A stretch of 64,000 bases of DNA from Paguma larvata (GCA_030068075.1 CM057844.1:5828001-5892000); one strand, 5' to 3'. Shown: positions 47,870 through 60,912, numbered from the stretch's first letter. Notes: generated by a model not told the origin, from the sequence alone. A program made the numbers and translations.

Positions 47870-48350
47870 AAAATTTGAAAGCTTAATTTATAGGCAATTA
47901 AATGCACACATTTTAAATGTAGAGCTCAGTGAGTTATGAGCAAATCTGTGTGTCCATGTAACTACCACCCCAGTGAAGAAATAGAACATTTCATTCATCC
48001 ATAAAAGTGTCCCATTTCCTTCTCGTCGATCATGCCATCTATCCCTACCTGGTCAACCACTCATCTGATTTCTATCACCACAGATTAGTTTTCATTGTTC
48101 TAGAGCTTCACAGAAGTGGAATCACTCAGTAGGTTTACTTCTTCATCTGCTGCTTCTTGAGTTCGTTTGTGTTGCTGTGTATCAATAATTTGCTCCTTTT
48201 TATTATTGTTGAGCAGTATTCCTTTTGTGACCCATTGACTTGTTGATGAATATTTGGGATATCACTGGTTCTGAGGTACTGTGATTAAAGCTGTTCCGGC
48301 CATGTTGGCACACGTCTCTTGATGGACACTGGGTGAATCTTCTAGAACCA
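47870..48350 (-). mobile_element. Old LINE-1 3'-end-like sequence, antisense
   Basis: AACTACCACCCCAGTGAAGA, AGCTTCACAGAAGTGGAATC and TTGAGCAGTATTCCTTTTGT follow the antisense of old L1M 3' regions. Edges approximate. Confidence 0.55.
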
Positions 48351-48869
48351 CATATTGTGAAGGCCTTCATCTCCTCCTTAGAGGGAGAAGGATTTCCCTG
48401 GCAGTGTTCCTGGTGCCAGCTAGATGACTGGGATCCATAAATGAACAATTCATTTTCTCAGTTTTTCTATGAATGATAAAACTTTGGATCCCAGGAGTTA
48501 CAGGGAACAAGCGAACCAAATCAAAAGTGGTCTGTGAAAATCAAACCCAGCATTGCTGCGCTGAAAAAGGTGACTCAGGTATGCTTTGGTAATAAGCATT
48601 TCAAAGAGATAAGCAGCCTCCTTTAAATAGCATATAAATACCACTGCCATGGAGCAAAAGCCTGAAAATGCATCTCTTTTCAGTGGCAGTACTGTCTTAG
48701 TATTTAGGAATGGCCATGCATATAAAAATAAGTAGGAAACCCAAAAGGAAATAGAAGGCACAGGGAGCTTTTTAAAACAATTTATAAACATGTGAACTAT
48801 TTTATAACAGTTATAGAAAGGGGTGGGAGGGAGTGTTGGCCAACTTCCTTTAAAAACAATAGTAGCAGC

Positions 48870-48965
48870 AACAGTAGCATTTCGTGGAGTATTTATGAGT
48901 GCCAGGCACCATCCTAACAGCTTTTCTCTACATGCTTTAATTAACTGATCATGTACATCATTGAG
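48870..48965 (-). repeat. MIR fragment
   Basis: GTATTTATGAGTGCCAGGCA followed by CCATCCTAACAGCTTTTCTC is the MIR 3' portion in reverse. Confidence 0.6.
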
Positions 48966-48972
48966 ATGGATG

Positions 48973-49269
48973 TTTGTTATAGACTGATTTGTATCCTCCC
49001 CCCCCTGCATCTCCCCTGCCAAATATATATGTTACAGGCTTAACTCCCAGAATCTCAAAATGCAACTGTATTTGGAGAGAGGGGTCACAAAAATGGTAAA
49101 TATGTTAAAAATGAGGTCACCAGGGTGGGCTCCAATACACTATGACTGGTCTGTATGGAAGACGAAATCTGGACACAAACAGAGGGAAGACATCACCTGC
49201 CCTGTCAATGCCTCGATCTCGGACTTCCTGCCTCCAGAAGTGTGGGAAAATATTTCTGGGGTTTAAGCC
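48973..49269 (+). mobile_element. MaLR-type (MLT1-like) LTR
   Basis: TGTTATAGACTGATTTGTAT opens it; AATGAGGTCACCAGGGTGGG and CTCGATCTCGGACTTCCTGC lie inside, and GGTTTAAGCCC closes it. This is a well-recognised MaLR LTR layout. Confidence 0.78.
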
Positions 49270-49761
49270 CACAGGCTGCAGTGCTTCCTTAGGGTAGCCC
49301 CAGCTGACTGGTGTGGGGCTGCATAATGTCTCCATTTGACAAACATGGAAAGCCAAGGATCATCATAACTTGCTAACAAGCTTTGTATGCCCAGTAATGG
49401 AGACAGCCTATTGACTCGAAAGCCCATGCTTGTAAGTATGATATGTAAAGAAGCAATTTTTTTTCTCAATAACAATAAAATGGAAAGCAGGTCTCTATCT
49501 TGTAGGAACTTATGACTCATTGTGATGGCAAACTTCTGCAAAGGGAGGCAGGCCACAGGGCCCAGCTGTCAAACCTGAATGACCCAAGGAGTTGCAGGAT
49601 CAGGCTGAGCATTTTTGAAAAGACTAGTCTAGGACTGCATGCCCAAATCTGATCTAACTCACAGCACAACTGCTCTTTACCCCTTGCAGTGACCTCAGGG
49701 GCAACCTAAAGAGGCAGTTTGACAGTCTCCTGAAGAAAACAGACAAACAAACGAGATTGCC

Positions 49762-50216
49762 TGGTGTGGTTGGCTGAGTAATGGCCTCACAGAGATGTCC
49801 ACATCCTGCTCTCTGGACTCTGGGGATATGTTAGCTTCCATGAGAAGAGGGACTTGGCAGATGTGATTGAGTTATGGATCTTGAGATGGGAAGGTTGTTC
49901 TGGATTCCTGGGTGGGCCCAATGTAATCACAAGGGTCTCTACAAGAGGGAGGAATGAGGGTCAGAGAGAGTAGCAGATCTGATGATGGCATTAAGAGGTT
50001 GGAGTGATGTGAGGAAGGGCCTAAACCTAGGAATGCAGGTGATCTCTAGAAGCTGAAAGGCAAGGAATCGGATTCTCCCTTAAAGCTTCCAGAAGCTTCC
50101 AGAAGAAATGCAGCCCTGTGGCCACTCTGACTTCTGACCCACAGAACTGAAAGAAAATCCACTGTGTTGCTTCAAGCCACTAAGTTTGTGAGAGCGGCAG
50201 TAGGAAATGAATACAC
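49762..50216 (+). mobile_element. MaLR-type LTR, second and distinct copy
   Basis: GATGTCCACATCCTGCTCTC, ACTTGGCAGATGTGATTGAG, GGGTGGGCCCAATGTAATCA, and the end TTCAAGCCACTAAGTTTGTG then AGGAAATGAATACA. It differs from the LTR 500 bp to the left, so it is another subfamily rather than a partner LTR. Confidence 0.75.
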
Positions 50217-50429
50217 CTGTGACCATGTGCCAGGTGCTGCTGCCTCCACCAATCTCATGCTGCCAAGTGTTCGAATCACAGTACGGTTCAAACTGTTCTC
50301 CTGAGATAAAAAATATCTGGCTTTCTTTAGGCCAATGGGGGCCCCAAAGCCCTGCATCTGAGGCTGTGCATGGGGAGTGGGGTGTCTTTAAAGAATCTGC
50401 CACAGCCTCCAACTCTTCCAATAATCCCG

Positions 50430-50550
50430 TGCAGGCCCAGGTGGTTGCTCCCATTTTACAGAGAGGCAAATGGAGGCTTAGACTGGTGGAGACGCTTGCC
50501 ACAGCTGAGAATGACAGGGTCAGGTCCAGATCCCCACTTGCCAGAGCCTG
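50430..50550 (-). repeat. MIR fragment
   Basis: CCATTTTACAGAGAGGCAAA followed by TGGAGGCTTAGACTGGTGGA is the MIR core in minus orientation. Confidence 0.7.
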
Positions 50551-50564
50551 AGGCCCACGTAATG

Positions 50565-50905
50565 TTTTTTAAACTTTTTAAAAATTTCAGTAAAATACAT
50601 ACAACATAAGAGATATCATCTTATCTATTTTTAAATGTTCACTTCAGTGGCACAAAGTACATTCACACTGTTGTGCAACCATCACCCCCACCCCCAAGGT
50701 CAGAACCGTCTTTCCAAACTGAAACTAAGCTCTGTACCCATCAGCCCCCATTCCTCCCCTACAGTTCCTGACAACTACCATTCTACTTCTGTCTTTACGA
50801 ATTCAACTACTCTAGGTACCTCCCACAAGTGGAATCATATGGTATTTGTCATACTGTGTCTGGCCTATTTCACTCAGCATAATGGCTGCAAGGTTAAGGC
50901 ATGTT
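50565..50905 (-). mobile_element. Old LINE-1 3' UTR, antisense
   Basis: TTGTGCAACCATCACCCCCA, ACTACCATTCTACTTCTGTC, AACTACTCTAGGTACCTCCC, AGTGGAATCATATGGTATTT and TTTCACTCAGCATAATGG are the classic antisense L1M 3' text. It is interrupted on the right by a SINE. Confidence 0.75.
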
Positions 50906-50919
50906 TGAAGTCCACACTT

Positions 50920-51026
50920 AAAATAATTTTTTAATGTTTATTTTTTGAGAATGAGAGACATAGAGAGAGACAGAGACAGAGCCTGGGGAAAGTGGAGGGA
51001 GGGAAGGAAGGAGGGAGGGAGGGAGG

Positions 51027-51065
<39 letters not shown>

Positions 51066-51176
51066 CCAAAGCAGGCTCCAGGTTCTGAGCTGTCAGCACA
51101 GAGCGTGATGCAGGACTTGAACACACAGACCACGAAATCATGACCTGAGCTGACAACTGAGCCACCCAGGTGTCCC
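50920..51176 (-). repeat. tRNA-Lys SINE (felid) with GGGA/GA expansion
   Basis: Minus orientation. It contains a GGAA/GGGA run and about 15 GA units (51001-51062). It is flanked by TGAAGTCCACACTT (50906-50919) and TGAAGTGCACACTT (51177-51190). Confidence 0.95.
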
Positions 51177-52934
51177 TGAAGTGCACACTTCCAACCTTTG
51201 CATCATTTCCTGCATCATTTCAAGCTATGTACAGGGAAGTTTTGGCATGGCTCAGGGTGGAGGCACCCACGCCCAAATTTACAGAATTTAGGACTCATTC
51301 TCGGTCATACCATAGCACTACATTCTGTGCCTAAAACTGTGGTCAAACAGTCCATGCACTGCCCACAAAGAGGCTTGCTAATTACAAGAGGATGAAACAG
51401 AAGTACGAAATCCTTCATGCTCATGATTTCCACCACCCTCCTTCTATACAAACACAAATGTCACACAGAATGATGTCCCTACCACATTCATTTCCTTTTC
51501 TCTCCCTGATGGTCCAAAACATGACAGAGGGAGAAGCAAGAGGCGTTAGTACTCTACAGACTTAAAAAAATAATAATAAAAAGGAAGAGTTGGTATGTTT
51601 TGACTTTATGTTAATCATTCCAGGATGGATACACGTGTTTATGTTACTTTGTAAAACAACACAATATTTGGTTCATCACTCACAAAATGTTTTTATAAAA
51701 AATACTTAAAATCTACATTCCACACACACGCTGACATGGTCATGGTGACTATGTTTGACATAATTGTTAATGCAGTTAGTCTTTACTTCTAAGCAGCAAA
51801 CACATTCCATCCTTACAGTTAATTAGCTCTTGGAGGGCCAGCATCCAAAGTCCCATGAGGCCATTTTTCAGAGCGCCATTCACAAAGACCCATCCCTCCT
51901 CGCGCTTCTGGTTCTGTGACACATTTTCACCCTGGGGTATACCCCCCTGGCTGATAAGTCTTTTTCCATTGCCTGATTAGATACCATAAAAATGTTTTTG
52001 GTTTAATGGAGTTTGGCTTATGTCATAGATGTGAAAATGCAATTAAATAAGAAAATGAGGTTAAATATCGCTGAGTTGAAAGAGTAGAAAGAAAAAGGAA
52101 AACTGCATCCTCTTGTTAAAAGAAAAAACACCTTTTAGCTAGAGAATATTTCAGGACAGTTATATTTTGTCATTCTTCTTGGATTCTGTTTCAGAACCAG
52201 AATTGGGGTCATTTTCTTTCTCAAACGGTCTCTTTGATCCTAACCCGTTATTTATTTTCATCATCAGAGCCTCTTTGAAAACAGAGCCAGAGTTACCTAG
52301 TTGGCATAAAAAGCAAAGGACCTGAGGATTCTGGACACTGAGCAAACTCATGTTGTCATATATCACAAGTCAACCCAGATCACTCAAGTCAAACATGGGG
52401 TCCTCATGAGTATTCTGGTAGCTTCTTCTTGTCACAAAACCTACTGCTATTAATATTATTACTGAACAGATATATCTTCAAAGTCACACGCTATCTGACT
52501 TTTATTATTTGGCTTTACCTAATGCTTTTACTTCTGACTGTTTCCCTCATCTCCAGCTGGAAAACTTTACTGAAAATAGAAACTTTTCTGAGTATAAATC
52601 AAAGTGGCCTTCCCCAGAGTCTCATTTACATGGAGCTTCTGAGATTATTTCTCTCTACTCATCCATCATTTATAGTCATTTTTAATGCTTTTGTCTTTAA
52701 ATTCTATACCAGAAATTTGAAGTGATTATGCACCAACTTTACAATACTGCAGGATTCCATATTTGCCCATGTATTTATATTTACCAAAGAGCTATATATT
52801 TTCATATGCTTTCATATTGCTATTAATCACCCTTTCATTTCAACTTGAAGGACTCCATTTACCATTTCTTATAGGGCAGGTCTATGATGATGAACTCTCA
52901 GCTTTTGTTTATCTGAGAGTCTTGCTTTCTCTAT

Positions 52935-53131
52935 GATTTTTTTTAAAGTTTATTTATTTTGAGAAGGGTGGGGGAAAGGGCAGAAAGAGAGGAGAGAGAG
53001 AAATTCCCAAATAGGCTCTACACCATCAGCACAGAGCCCAACCTGGGGCTCAATTCCATGAACTGTGAGATCATGACCTGAGCCAAAATCAAGAGTCAGG
53101 CATTTAACTGACTGAGACACCCAGGCACTTC
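52935..53131 (-). repeat. tRNA-Lys SINE (felid), diverged
   Basis: AAAGTTTATTTATTTTGAGA to ACTGAGACACCCAGGCAC in minus orientation, inserted into the old LINE-1 segment. No clean duplication is seen. Confidence 0.9.
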
Positions 53132-53585
53132 TCTCCTTCATTTTTGAAAAACAGTTTTGATAGTATTCTTGGTTGGCAATTTTATTTACTTTTGTTTCAG
53201 AACTTCGAGTATATTATTCCATTCCCTTCTGGCCTGTGAAATGTCTGTGGTTAATTTTATGAGAGCTCCATTGTACATAGTGAGTTCCTTTTCTCTTGTG
53301 GATTTTAAGACTCTCTCTGTGTCTCTGCCTTTCGGTAGTTTGATTATAATGTGTATTAGTGTATGTTTCTTTAGGTTACTCCTGATTGGAATTCTTTAAG
53401 CTTTTTGAAATCATATGTCTATTTCTCTCCTTGAATTTGGGAAGTTTTCGGTAATTATTTATTCAAATAGACTTTGTGCCCACTCCAACACCACCCACTG
53501 CCCCTCTGCAATTTCTTTCTGAAACTCTCAGAATGCTTATGTTGGTCTGCTTAATGATTTCCCATAACCCCCTTAGGCTCTCTTC

Positions 53586-53650
53586 ATTTTTCTTTCTTCT
53601 TCTTCTTGTTCTTCTTCCTCTTCTTCTCTTTCCTTCATTTCAAATGACTT
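53586..53650 (+). repeat. (CTT)n-rich tract
   Basis: Imperfect TTC/CTT repeats lie within the old LINE-like segment. Confidence 0.85.
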
Positions 53651-54665
53651 GCCTTCAAGTTTGCTGTTTCTTCTTCTTGATAGTTTGCTGTTGAGCCCCT
53701 ATAGTGAATTTTTAAATTCAGTTACTGTACTCTTCAGCAGAATTTGTATGGTTCTTTTTTAATGTTTCTCTCTTTTTGTCGATATTCTCATTTTGTCCGT
53801 ACAGCATTTATTTGATTTCACGTAGTTGTCTGTTGTGTTCTCTTTTAGTCATTGAGCATATTTTTAATGGTTATTTTGAATTCTGTATCAGATAACTCCC
53901 AGATCTCTATTTCTTTAGAGTTTGTTTCCAGAGATTTATTTTGGTCCTTTGATTTGGCCATGCTTTCTGTTTCTTTGTATGCATTGTATGCATCTTTTGT
54001 TGAGATGTGGATATCTGAAAAGAAGAGTCACTTCTTCCAGTCTTTGTGGATTATCTCCATGTAGGGGAAAGTCTTGACCAATCAGTCCAGCTAGACATTC
54101 AGTAGGTCTCTCAAACATTTTCTGGGTTCAGTCTTCCCTAGGTTTGTGTGTATAATTTCCCAGCTGAAGAAAGGTGCCTGTTTCTACTTGCCAACTTCCC
54201 TTGGTGTCTGTCTGTGGTACTGCAATCTCTCTGATGCTGTAGCAAGCCAAGAGGCTCATCTTTGTTCTCAGTGTCCCCCAGACATCCAGAATATGCGACT
54301 GCCTTTCCTGTCAGTGCTCAGAGTCAGGCAAGATAGAAACCATTCTTTGGAAGCACCTTGAAAAGTCAGAACACTGGACATGCATTCCATCTTTTTTTTT
54401 CCCTCACAAGGGAGAGGGAGTGAGTTGGGAGTTTTCTCCAAATCATGCTGCATATGCTGAGAGTGAGATGGAACTTGGTGGGTAAATGCAATGGACTTTT
54501 TCTATCTGCTCCAATGCAGCTCTTTTTGGCCTTGCACTTATCTGGAGTTGCTGTAACCTCTCAACTGGCTTCTGGTGTTCTCACAAAGGCAATTATACGG
54601 TTCATATATCTGTTTCATATCTATGGGGAAGGAGTGTCTGGGGCTTCCCATTCCACCATGTTGGT

Positions 54666-54755
54666 TTTTTTGTTTGTTTATATTTATTTATTTTTGAGAG
54701 ACAGAGTGAGACAGAGTACGAGCAGAGGAGGGGCAGAGAAAGAAGGACAGATCCA
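54666..54755 (-). repeat. Truncated tRNA-Lys SINE
   Basis: TTATATTTATTTATTTTTGA through GAGCAGAGGAGGGGCAGAGA in minus orientation. The tRNA-like head is absent, so only the 3' part of the element is present. Confidence 0.8.
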
Positions 54756-57430
54756 CCATCTTGTTAATGTCACTCTCATGCTCTCTGTGTTCATGAGTGA
54801 TATGAACATTCGTACTTCTGCAGGTTTTTCATTAAGATATCTGTTAATCTTGGCAGTTTATTAATATTTTTCCTTAAAGATACTTCAAATTTGCTTCTAC
54901 CTGTAATAATACAGGTCTTCTAATGAAATCCTTGCCACTTATCATTGTTCAAAATACTGACAGTAAATATTTCACAAATCACTCAGCAGAACATTATTCT
55001 TAAGGGAAGGCAACATGGTGTTCCTTTCTCTACTAATTAACATTAACAACAGTGGAACAATTAAGATAATGTTGGTCAGGCATGACTTATTCTTTCCTTT
55101 CTTCAATCTTACAGCTTGCTGCTCCCCTATCTATTTTATCATAATCCCCTCTCCCCAAGAACATTTAATAGTTTTCATTCTGTACCTCTTAATTCATTTC
55201 CAACCCATATGCCAAACAAAACACAAGAGTCAGGACTCTTTTATGTCCATAGAAGGTGTAAGTGTTTTTGAGGTTTGTAAAAACAGAATGCTCAAGCATC
55301 ATGTTAGACTTATGAGTGCTAAAACTAAGTAAAGGATTTCTCTCTTCTTAAAAAAGCCCAAATCTTTCATGGTGGAGACACCATGGCCATGGTAATAATG
55401 GAAAAGATAGTCACAAAAGTAGAAAATCCAGATAATTGAATAATAATAATATTTTTATCTGTAAAAACGGGGAGACAGTGACTGGAAAGAATGGCTTGTA
55501 TGCAACTCTTCAGAAAAAACACGGACAGGTAACTGCATCCTGGTGGTAGGCATATCCTTCAAAAGAATGGATCCCCAAATGACTGCCTTCATTTCCATAG
55601 ATCTTTCTTAAGTGCCTTTTGTACTCACAAACTGACTCTCACATTCAACTGGTTCACCTTCCCTTGCAATGAACAGGGAAGTTTGAAGGGCTCTAATGGG
55701 CTTCGCTTCTAGTTAATCTGTAGATCTCCAGGAAGTGAGGCATTTTTCTGGTTGTATAACCTTGTAAGAAGAGTCTTCAATTACCAGGAATGAACAAGCT
55801 CTTCATCGCAGTCCATATTAATTTTGAAAAGGATGGGGGAGATGATCAAATAGGCATATTGCTAGTAACTGAAATACTCAAAGCCATCTCAAAATTGAGG
55901 GACTTAGTCCATGAAAATAAATATTTTTCCTCTACAGCAGCATTGTTTATCCTTATTCCTAATGCTTGATGGTTAGAAGACTTGTGGGGTGGAGTAAGAT
56001 TCCCAGAGTAATTGCATGTAAAGTTTTTAGGTTATAGTGTATATGGAGTGCTGGAGTAGAGGAATAGCCATTTATAATGAAGTACTAATTACTTAAGAGT
56101 AATGTCTCTTATGTTTCCCTGGGCAGATCTCTCCAAACCCAGGAGCATAGAACATAGGAATAATCGCTTACTCTTGAAATAAGTTGCATTGTTACTCTGA
56201 AGATGGATTCGATTTTGTTCAATTAAACATTATTTTTTGTCACTTACTATGGATAAAGTGCAAAAATAAATGTTTTTTGGGGAAACGCTGAAATTTCTGA
56301 CTTACTCTATGTGTAACTTCTGTCACAGCTTTGTCATCAGGAAAAGCGACATGAATCATATTCTTGGTTTTCTTGCCTTTCATCCTAGGACTTACGTCAG
56401 GTGCTTCACTGTTCTGAGCCCCAACTTTCTCAGCTTAAATGTGAAAATAATTAATTTAGCCCTTACATGAGGGGTAGAGGATGAACATTGGAGGAAGAGT
56501 GGGATAATGGCAAGTCTTACCGTGGAGCGTAGATGTAGTTGGTACTTAATATATGTCTATTTCCCTTTCATTCTGAATTCTGGCAGATTTTTACTGGACT
56601 AAATGACTAGGTTGAAATATTTTATAAATCCAAGTAATATTTAAGACATAATAACTATTTACTAAAACAATTTCACTAACACATTAAAAAGCTATGGGTG
56701 GGTGAACTAAAATGATGGAAAATGAACTATTTTCATAGATAAATGAAAGAAAGATAGAATTCAGCAAAGATGGAGAAAGGGCAGTCCAAAACAAATTTCA
56801 ACCAGATGAATAGATTAAAAATGCCTTAAGTAGGAAAGTGTTGCATTAAAGCTCTTGGTGGGATGAAGAGGAAAGCTAGTACTTCATGGAAAAGATATAT
56901 ATTTTAAGGATTTACTACTTGCATTCACTTGTGGACAACTGTTCCTGAATAAATATACCACTGTAGGCATAAATGACACAACATATGCTTGTAGTCACTC
57001 TGGCTCCCACAAAGCATGAAGTTATAGAAACTTGGGGTTTAGTGTTATTGTTACAGCTGTTGTTGACAGCTGTTATTAGCAGCTGCAACTCCATCTCTTA
57101 GAAAAAAACCTGACAGGTGGTACTGGCTGAGGATGGACATCCACAGGGATTGTCTTGGTAAACTCATACACAGGGAATTGTTGGTGTCATATTGGATTAA
57201 TAACTGGCTGCTATCATAATGTATCATATAATGTCAACATTATTTTAATGTGGTCTCATCAAATAAGACAAGACACACAATGATGCCCCACTGCAAAGGG
57301 AGAAATTGAGGAAAGGGACACAGCCTTCTCTGAATTCTACCTGCACCTATACTTTGAACTCCTCAGGATCCCTCTACATAGTAAATTTTGGATGTGGAGT
57401 AAGACTCATAGTTTTATTTATAATCATGGA

Positions 57431-57458
57431 ATATAGATAGATAGATCTATATCTATAT
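57431..57458 (+). repeat. Short GATA-type repeat with palindromic ends
   Basis: A 28-bp AT-rich run of ATAGAT units turns into its complement (ATCTATAT), giving 8-bp inverted arms. Confidence 0.75.
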
Positions 57459-57461
57459 GCC

Positions 57462-57893
57462 AGATATGTCTAATAGATGACAAAATGACCCCAAATTATT
57501 TGAAGCTCCTCCCATGAAGAGGCAGAGACTATTCCTGATTCCTTCTTTTGAATCTGGGCTCCTTTCTTTGAGCCATAAGATGCAGCAGAAGTGGTGGGGT
57601 ACCAGCTCCAGTCATCAGTCTCTAGAGGCCTTGGGCTTGACTCTCAGTGGGAACTCTTCCATCATCATGTGAGCAAGCCTAGGCTAGCCTGGCAGAGAAT
57701 ATAAGGTGCAGCCTTCCCAGCCGGCGACATTAAGCAAACCCAGCCAGAAGCAGCCCAAACCAGAAGGATAAACTTGCTGACTGAGCTCTAACTGCTGACC
57801 CACAGAATGGTCAACTATATAAAATGGTTGTTTTAAGCCACTAAGTTTTTCTGTAGTTTCTTACACAGCAATAGATAACAGATACTATGCAGA
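57462..57893 (+). mobile_element. MaLR-type LTR
   Basis: TGACCCCAAATTATTTGAAG, CCTTGGGCTTGACTCTCAGT, AGAATATAAGGTGCAGCC, then GTTTTAAGCCACTAAGTTTT and GCAATAGATAACAGATAC at the end. Edges approximate. Confidence 0.65.
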
Positions 57894-58987
57894 AATCATC
57901 CACTGAGTTAGAACTCAAATGAGTGTGAGCTGCATGACTGATTAACCAGCTCATTTTCTCTTCTCAAGATCTGGACAAGTGTTCTAGCAATGTCTCAGCC
58001 TGAATTATTGGTCCTGATTCTTCACTCTGGATCCACACTCTATTCCACATAACTTTGCCATTCTTACTATAAAAGGTAGAATGTACTTTCTCTGGATACT
58101 GGAATGAGATCAGAAGTGACAGTTAATCAGTTCTGAGCCTAGAATGAAGAGGTCTGGCATATTTTACTTGCTCTATTGTATTTCTATCATGGCCATGAGA
58201 ATACCTTACCTTGAGTAGCTACTCCTGTCTCAATCTGGGCCCCATAATAAATACATATATGATAAATAAATGCTTATTGTTTTGTACAACTGAGATTTAG
58301 GGGATGTTTGTTACACATAAATAGCTGACTGAAACATACAGCTTTATTTTGACACAGAGAACATGTCTGAACCCCCTTCCCAGATAAGTGAGTGTCTCAG
58401 GCACTAATCTAGGCCTGGGCTCCAGGATTCCAGGTGCACTGCCTGTAGAACAGTCACTCAGAAACTTTGGAAAAATGATCTTCAGAGGTCACATCAAGAT
58501 CAAACCAAGAAGAGAGCCCTATCAAAGGATGAGAGAGAAAGGACTGGGCATAAAGGCAGATGCCAGGTAAATAGGCCTCAAAATAAGAGCTGAGGCAAAG
58601 CAAATAAGTTCTTGAAGAAAAGTAATAGGAGGTGAGACCTGAAGAGACTTCATGAAGGCCTTGGGTTTTTTTGAGGGAGGTCTATGTCCCAACTCCTGAC
58701 AAGAGAAAGAGTTGTTAAGTCAGTTCAAAAAAGGGGGCTTTTGTGGAGAATAAAGTATTACCTTCAACTCCTCTTCTTCCTGAGCCACAGGGATGCAGCT
58801 GGCCACCAGGTGTCTGCACCTGTTGGTAGTGAGCTCAGCCCTCCTGGGGCGATACAGGTGTGATCTCTCTTCTTAGAGACGCACATTTGCTCCTTCTTCT
58901 CCAGATGTTTTTCTCATATTCTGGCAGGCCCATTTCTCATCCACCATTGGGTATCAAGAAAATGTGTGTGCTTAGCTTCCAAAACAG

Positions 58988-59216
58988 TTGTCCAACAGAA
59001 CTTTCCGTGATGATAGGAACAGCCTACAGTCTACACTGTCCAATATGGTAACTATTATCGACCTGTGGTTACTGAGCACTTGAAACTGGTGTGACTGAGA
59101 AACTGAATTTCAAACTTAAATTCAATTTTAATTAATTAAAATCACACTTACAATTTAACTTAATTTAATCTTAAATATGGCTAGTGGCTGCTCAATTGGG
59201 CAGCACAATTCTAGAG
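58988..59216 (+). mobile_element. hAT-type non-autonomous DNA transposon
   Basis: TTGTCCAACAGAACTTTCCG, CACTGTCCAATATGGTAACT, then an AATTAATTAAAAT-rich middle and TGGCTAGTGGCTGCTCAATT then GGGCAGCACAATTCT. This is a familiar mammalian hAT family; I do not assign the name. Confidence 0.65.
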
Positions 59217-59639
59217 GGGACTATGCTGGCTAACCCTACTACCTTATGAAGCTTTAATAAATATTACTCATTAAAAAGCAAAGCCTATTGAAAGGCTGTC
59301 TCTGCAACAAGGACCACAGGCTTACTGACCCTCCTGTAGCTCTGGCTTCAGAACTGAGCAAGCCAGGTGCTTTCAGTCAGCATAGAAAGTGATAGAGGTT
59401 AAATTTCCAGGGCTAAGAACCACTCATTCTGAGGATGGTTTTATGGCAAAAGGGTTGCCACCATCAAAATAAAATGGACACTAGCAAAATGGGCCTGTGG
59501 ATTTTTCAAGCCTCCTGGGCAAGTTCTGGAACATGGAACAGTCGCTGATGGGAACCCCCTTCTCTTGCTTGATCAGAGACTCAGAACTCAAGTCATGACA
59601 TTTGGTAGCTCCTGTTGCTTAAAAGCCCAAACCAAACCA

Positions 59640-59685
59640 GAACAAAAAGAAAAGAAAAGAAACGAAACGAAAAGAAAAGAAGACA
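59640..59685 (+). repeat. (AAAAG)n-type A-rich microsatellite
   Basis: Imperfect AAAAG/AAACG units. Confidence 0.88.
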
Positions 59686-59998
59686 ATATTTTAACTGAAC
59701 TCATCTGAACTCATCTTCATGCTCCGGGGTTAGAAAAGAATCCAGCATGGTTGGATTGTGAAGTTTGCTTTCAGAAACGCTCTTCCCCAGTTTAGGCAAA
59801 AGTGTGGTGTGTTGCGAAAAGCCTTCTCAGAAGTCTATGTAGACTTCACAGACGGGAGTGAAAATGTTTTGGACCATGCTCCCTGAAACAGATTTTTCAT
59901 TTTTCCACTCTTTCTGATCAGAAACTCTTCCTCAATGGCTGTAAATTATGTCTGCTGATTTGAGGACAAGCAGAGAACTACCTTTAAGCACTGGTACC

Positions 59999-60202
59999 AG
60001 GGATGCCTGGGTGGCTCAGTCAGTTAGGTGCCCGACTTCAGCTCAGGTTATGATCTCGCAGTCTGTGGGTTCAAGTCCTGCATCGGGCTCTCTGCTGACA
60101 GCTCAAAGCCTGGAGCCTGCTTTGGATTCTGTGTCTCCCTCTCTCTCTGCCACTCACACTCTGTCTCTCTCTCCCTCAAGAATAAACAAACATTAAAAAA
60201 AA
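59999..60202 (+). repeat. tRNA-Lys SINE (felid)
   Basis: Head GGGATGCCTGGGTGGCTCAG and an A-rich tail. It is flanked by a perfect 13-bp duplication AAGCACTGGTACC (59986-59998 and 60203-60215). Confidence 0.97.
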
Positions 60203-60912
60203 AAGCACTGGTACCGAGATCACTCAGAGACTCTCTAGACATTACCCAGGCACTTTGCCTCAGTTTCTTTCTTTTGTATTCCTTTAAACATGTATTGACT
60301 TTCGGCTAGCAGGCTAGGCTCTTAATGGCACCATCCCATTCCTCCAGTGAGTGAGTGTTCACTCTGGTCACCATCTTGGCACATCTCAGCATCCAGCTCC
60401 CACTCCCATCCCGCATTGAGTTCCAAAGGCTCTTCGCAATTTCCTGAAGGTTGGGGCGCTGGAACCATGCAATCTCACGCCTCAGTACTCATCTCGTTTT
60501 TCAATGTGGTTCTTTTTCTGTGTCCTTGACTTTGTGAGTGCACAGCAGGAATTTTGCAGGGGCTGCCTCGGAGAGCCCCTGGAAAACCATCGCCTCCCTG
60601 CTTCTTGCTTGATGTCAGCACAAGAAGGAGCTTGATGGATCCCTGATGTTGGATGGAAGGGATGATAAGAGCAACAGGTCTGCATTTCAACCAGGAGATC
60701 TGGCATTTCTGGGCTTCCATGCCTCATAGGGTAGGGATCTGCCATGAGCAGACCAGCTGAAAAGATGAAGGAAAGGGGGTGGAACGGGTGGTTCTGGGCG
60801 GGGTGGTAAGAGCAAAAGATTGGATATATCCTACAGCCTCGTTCTTTATTGTGGTTTAGGGTAGGGGAGCAGCAGTACACTTAGGAGCTGGTTAGAAATG
60901 CCGAGTCTCAGA

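Larger units (their letters stand above)
52830..54660 (-). mobile_element. Old LINE-1 5'-region-like sequence, antisense
   Basis: ATTTCTTATAGGGCAGGTCT, TATTCCATTCCCTTCTGGCC, TAGTTTGATTATAATGTGTA and GAATTTGGGAAGTTTTCGGT are familiar old L1 text in antisense orientation. A SINE interrupts it at 52935-53131. The hydrophobic ORFs across it (for example 53157-53399) are not LINE proteins in frame. Subfamily and edges are uncertain. Confidence 0.5.

Noticed and set aside
48498..49022. 174-residue minus-strand ORF
   Set aside because: It crosses a MIR fragment and the edge of an LTR, with no recognisable domain and no splice or promoter context; a chance ORF.
53157..53399. Hydrophobic 80-residue ORF that could be a small membrane protein
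   Set aside because: The underlying DNA matches old antisense LINE-1 text and is T-rich, which yields hydrophobic translations by chance.
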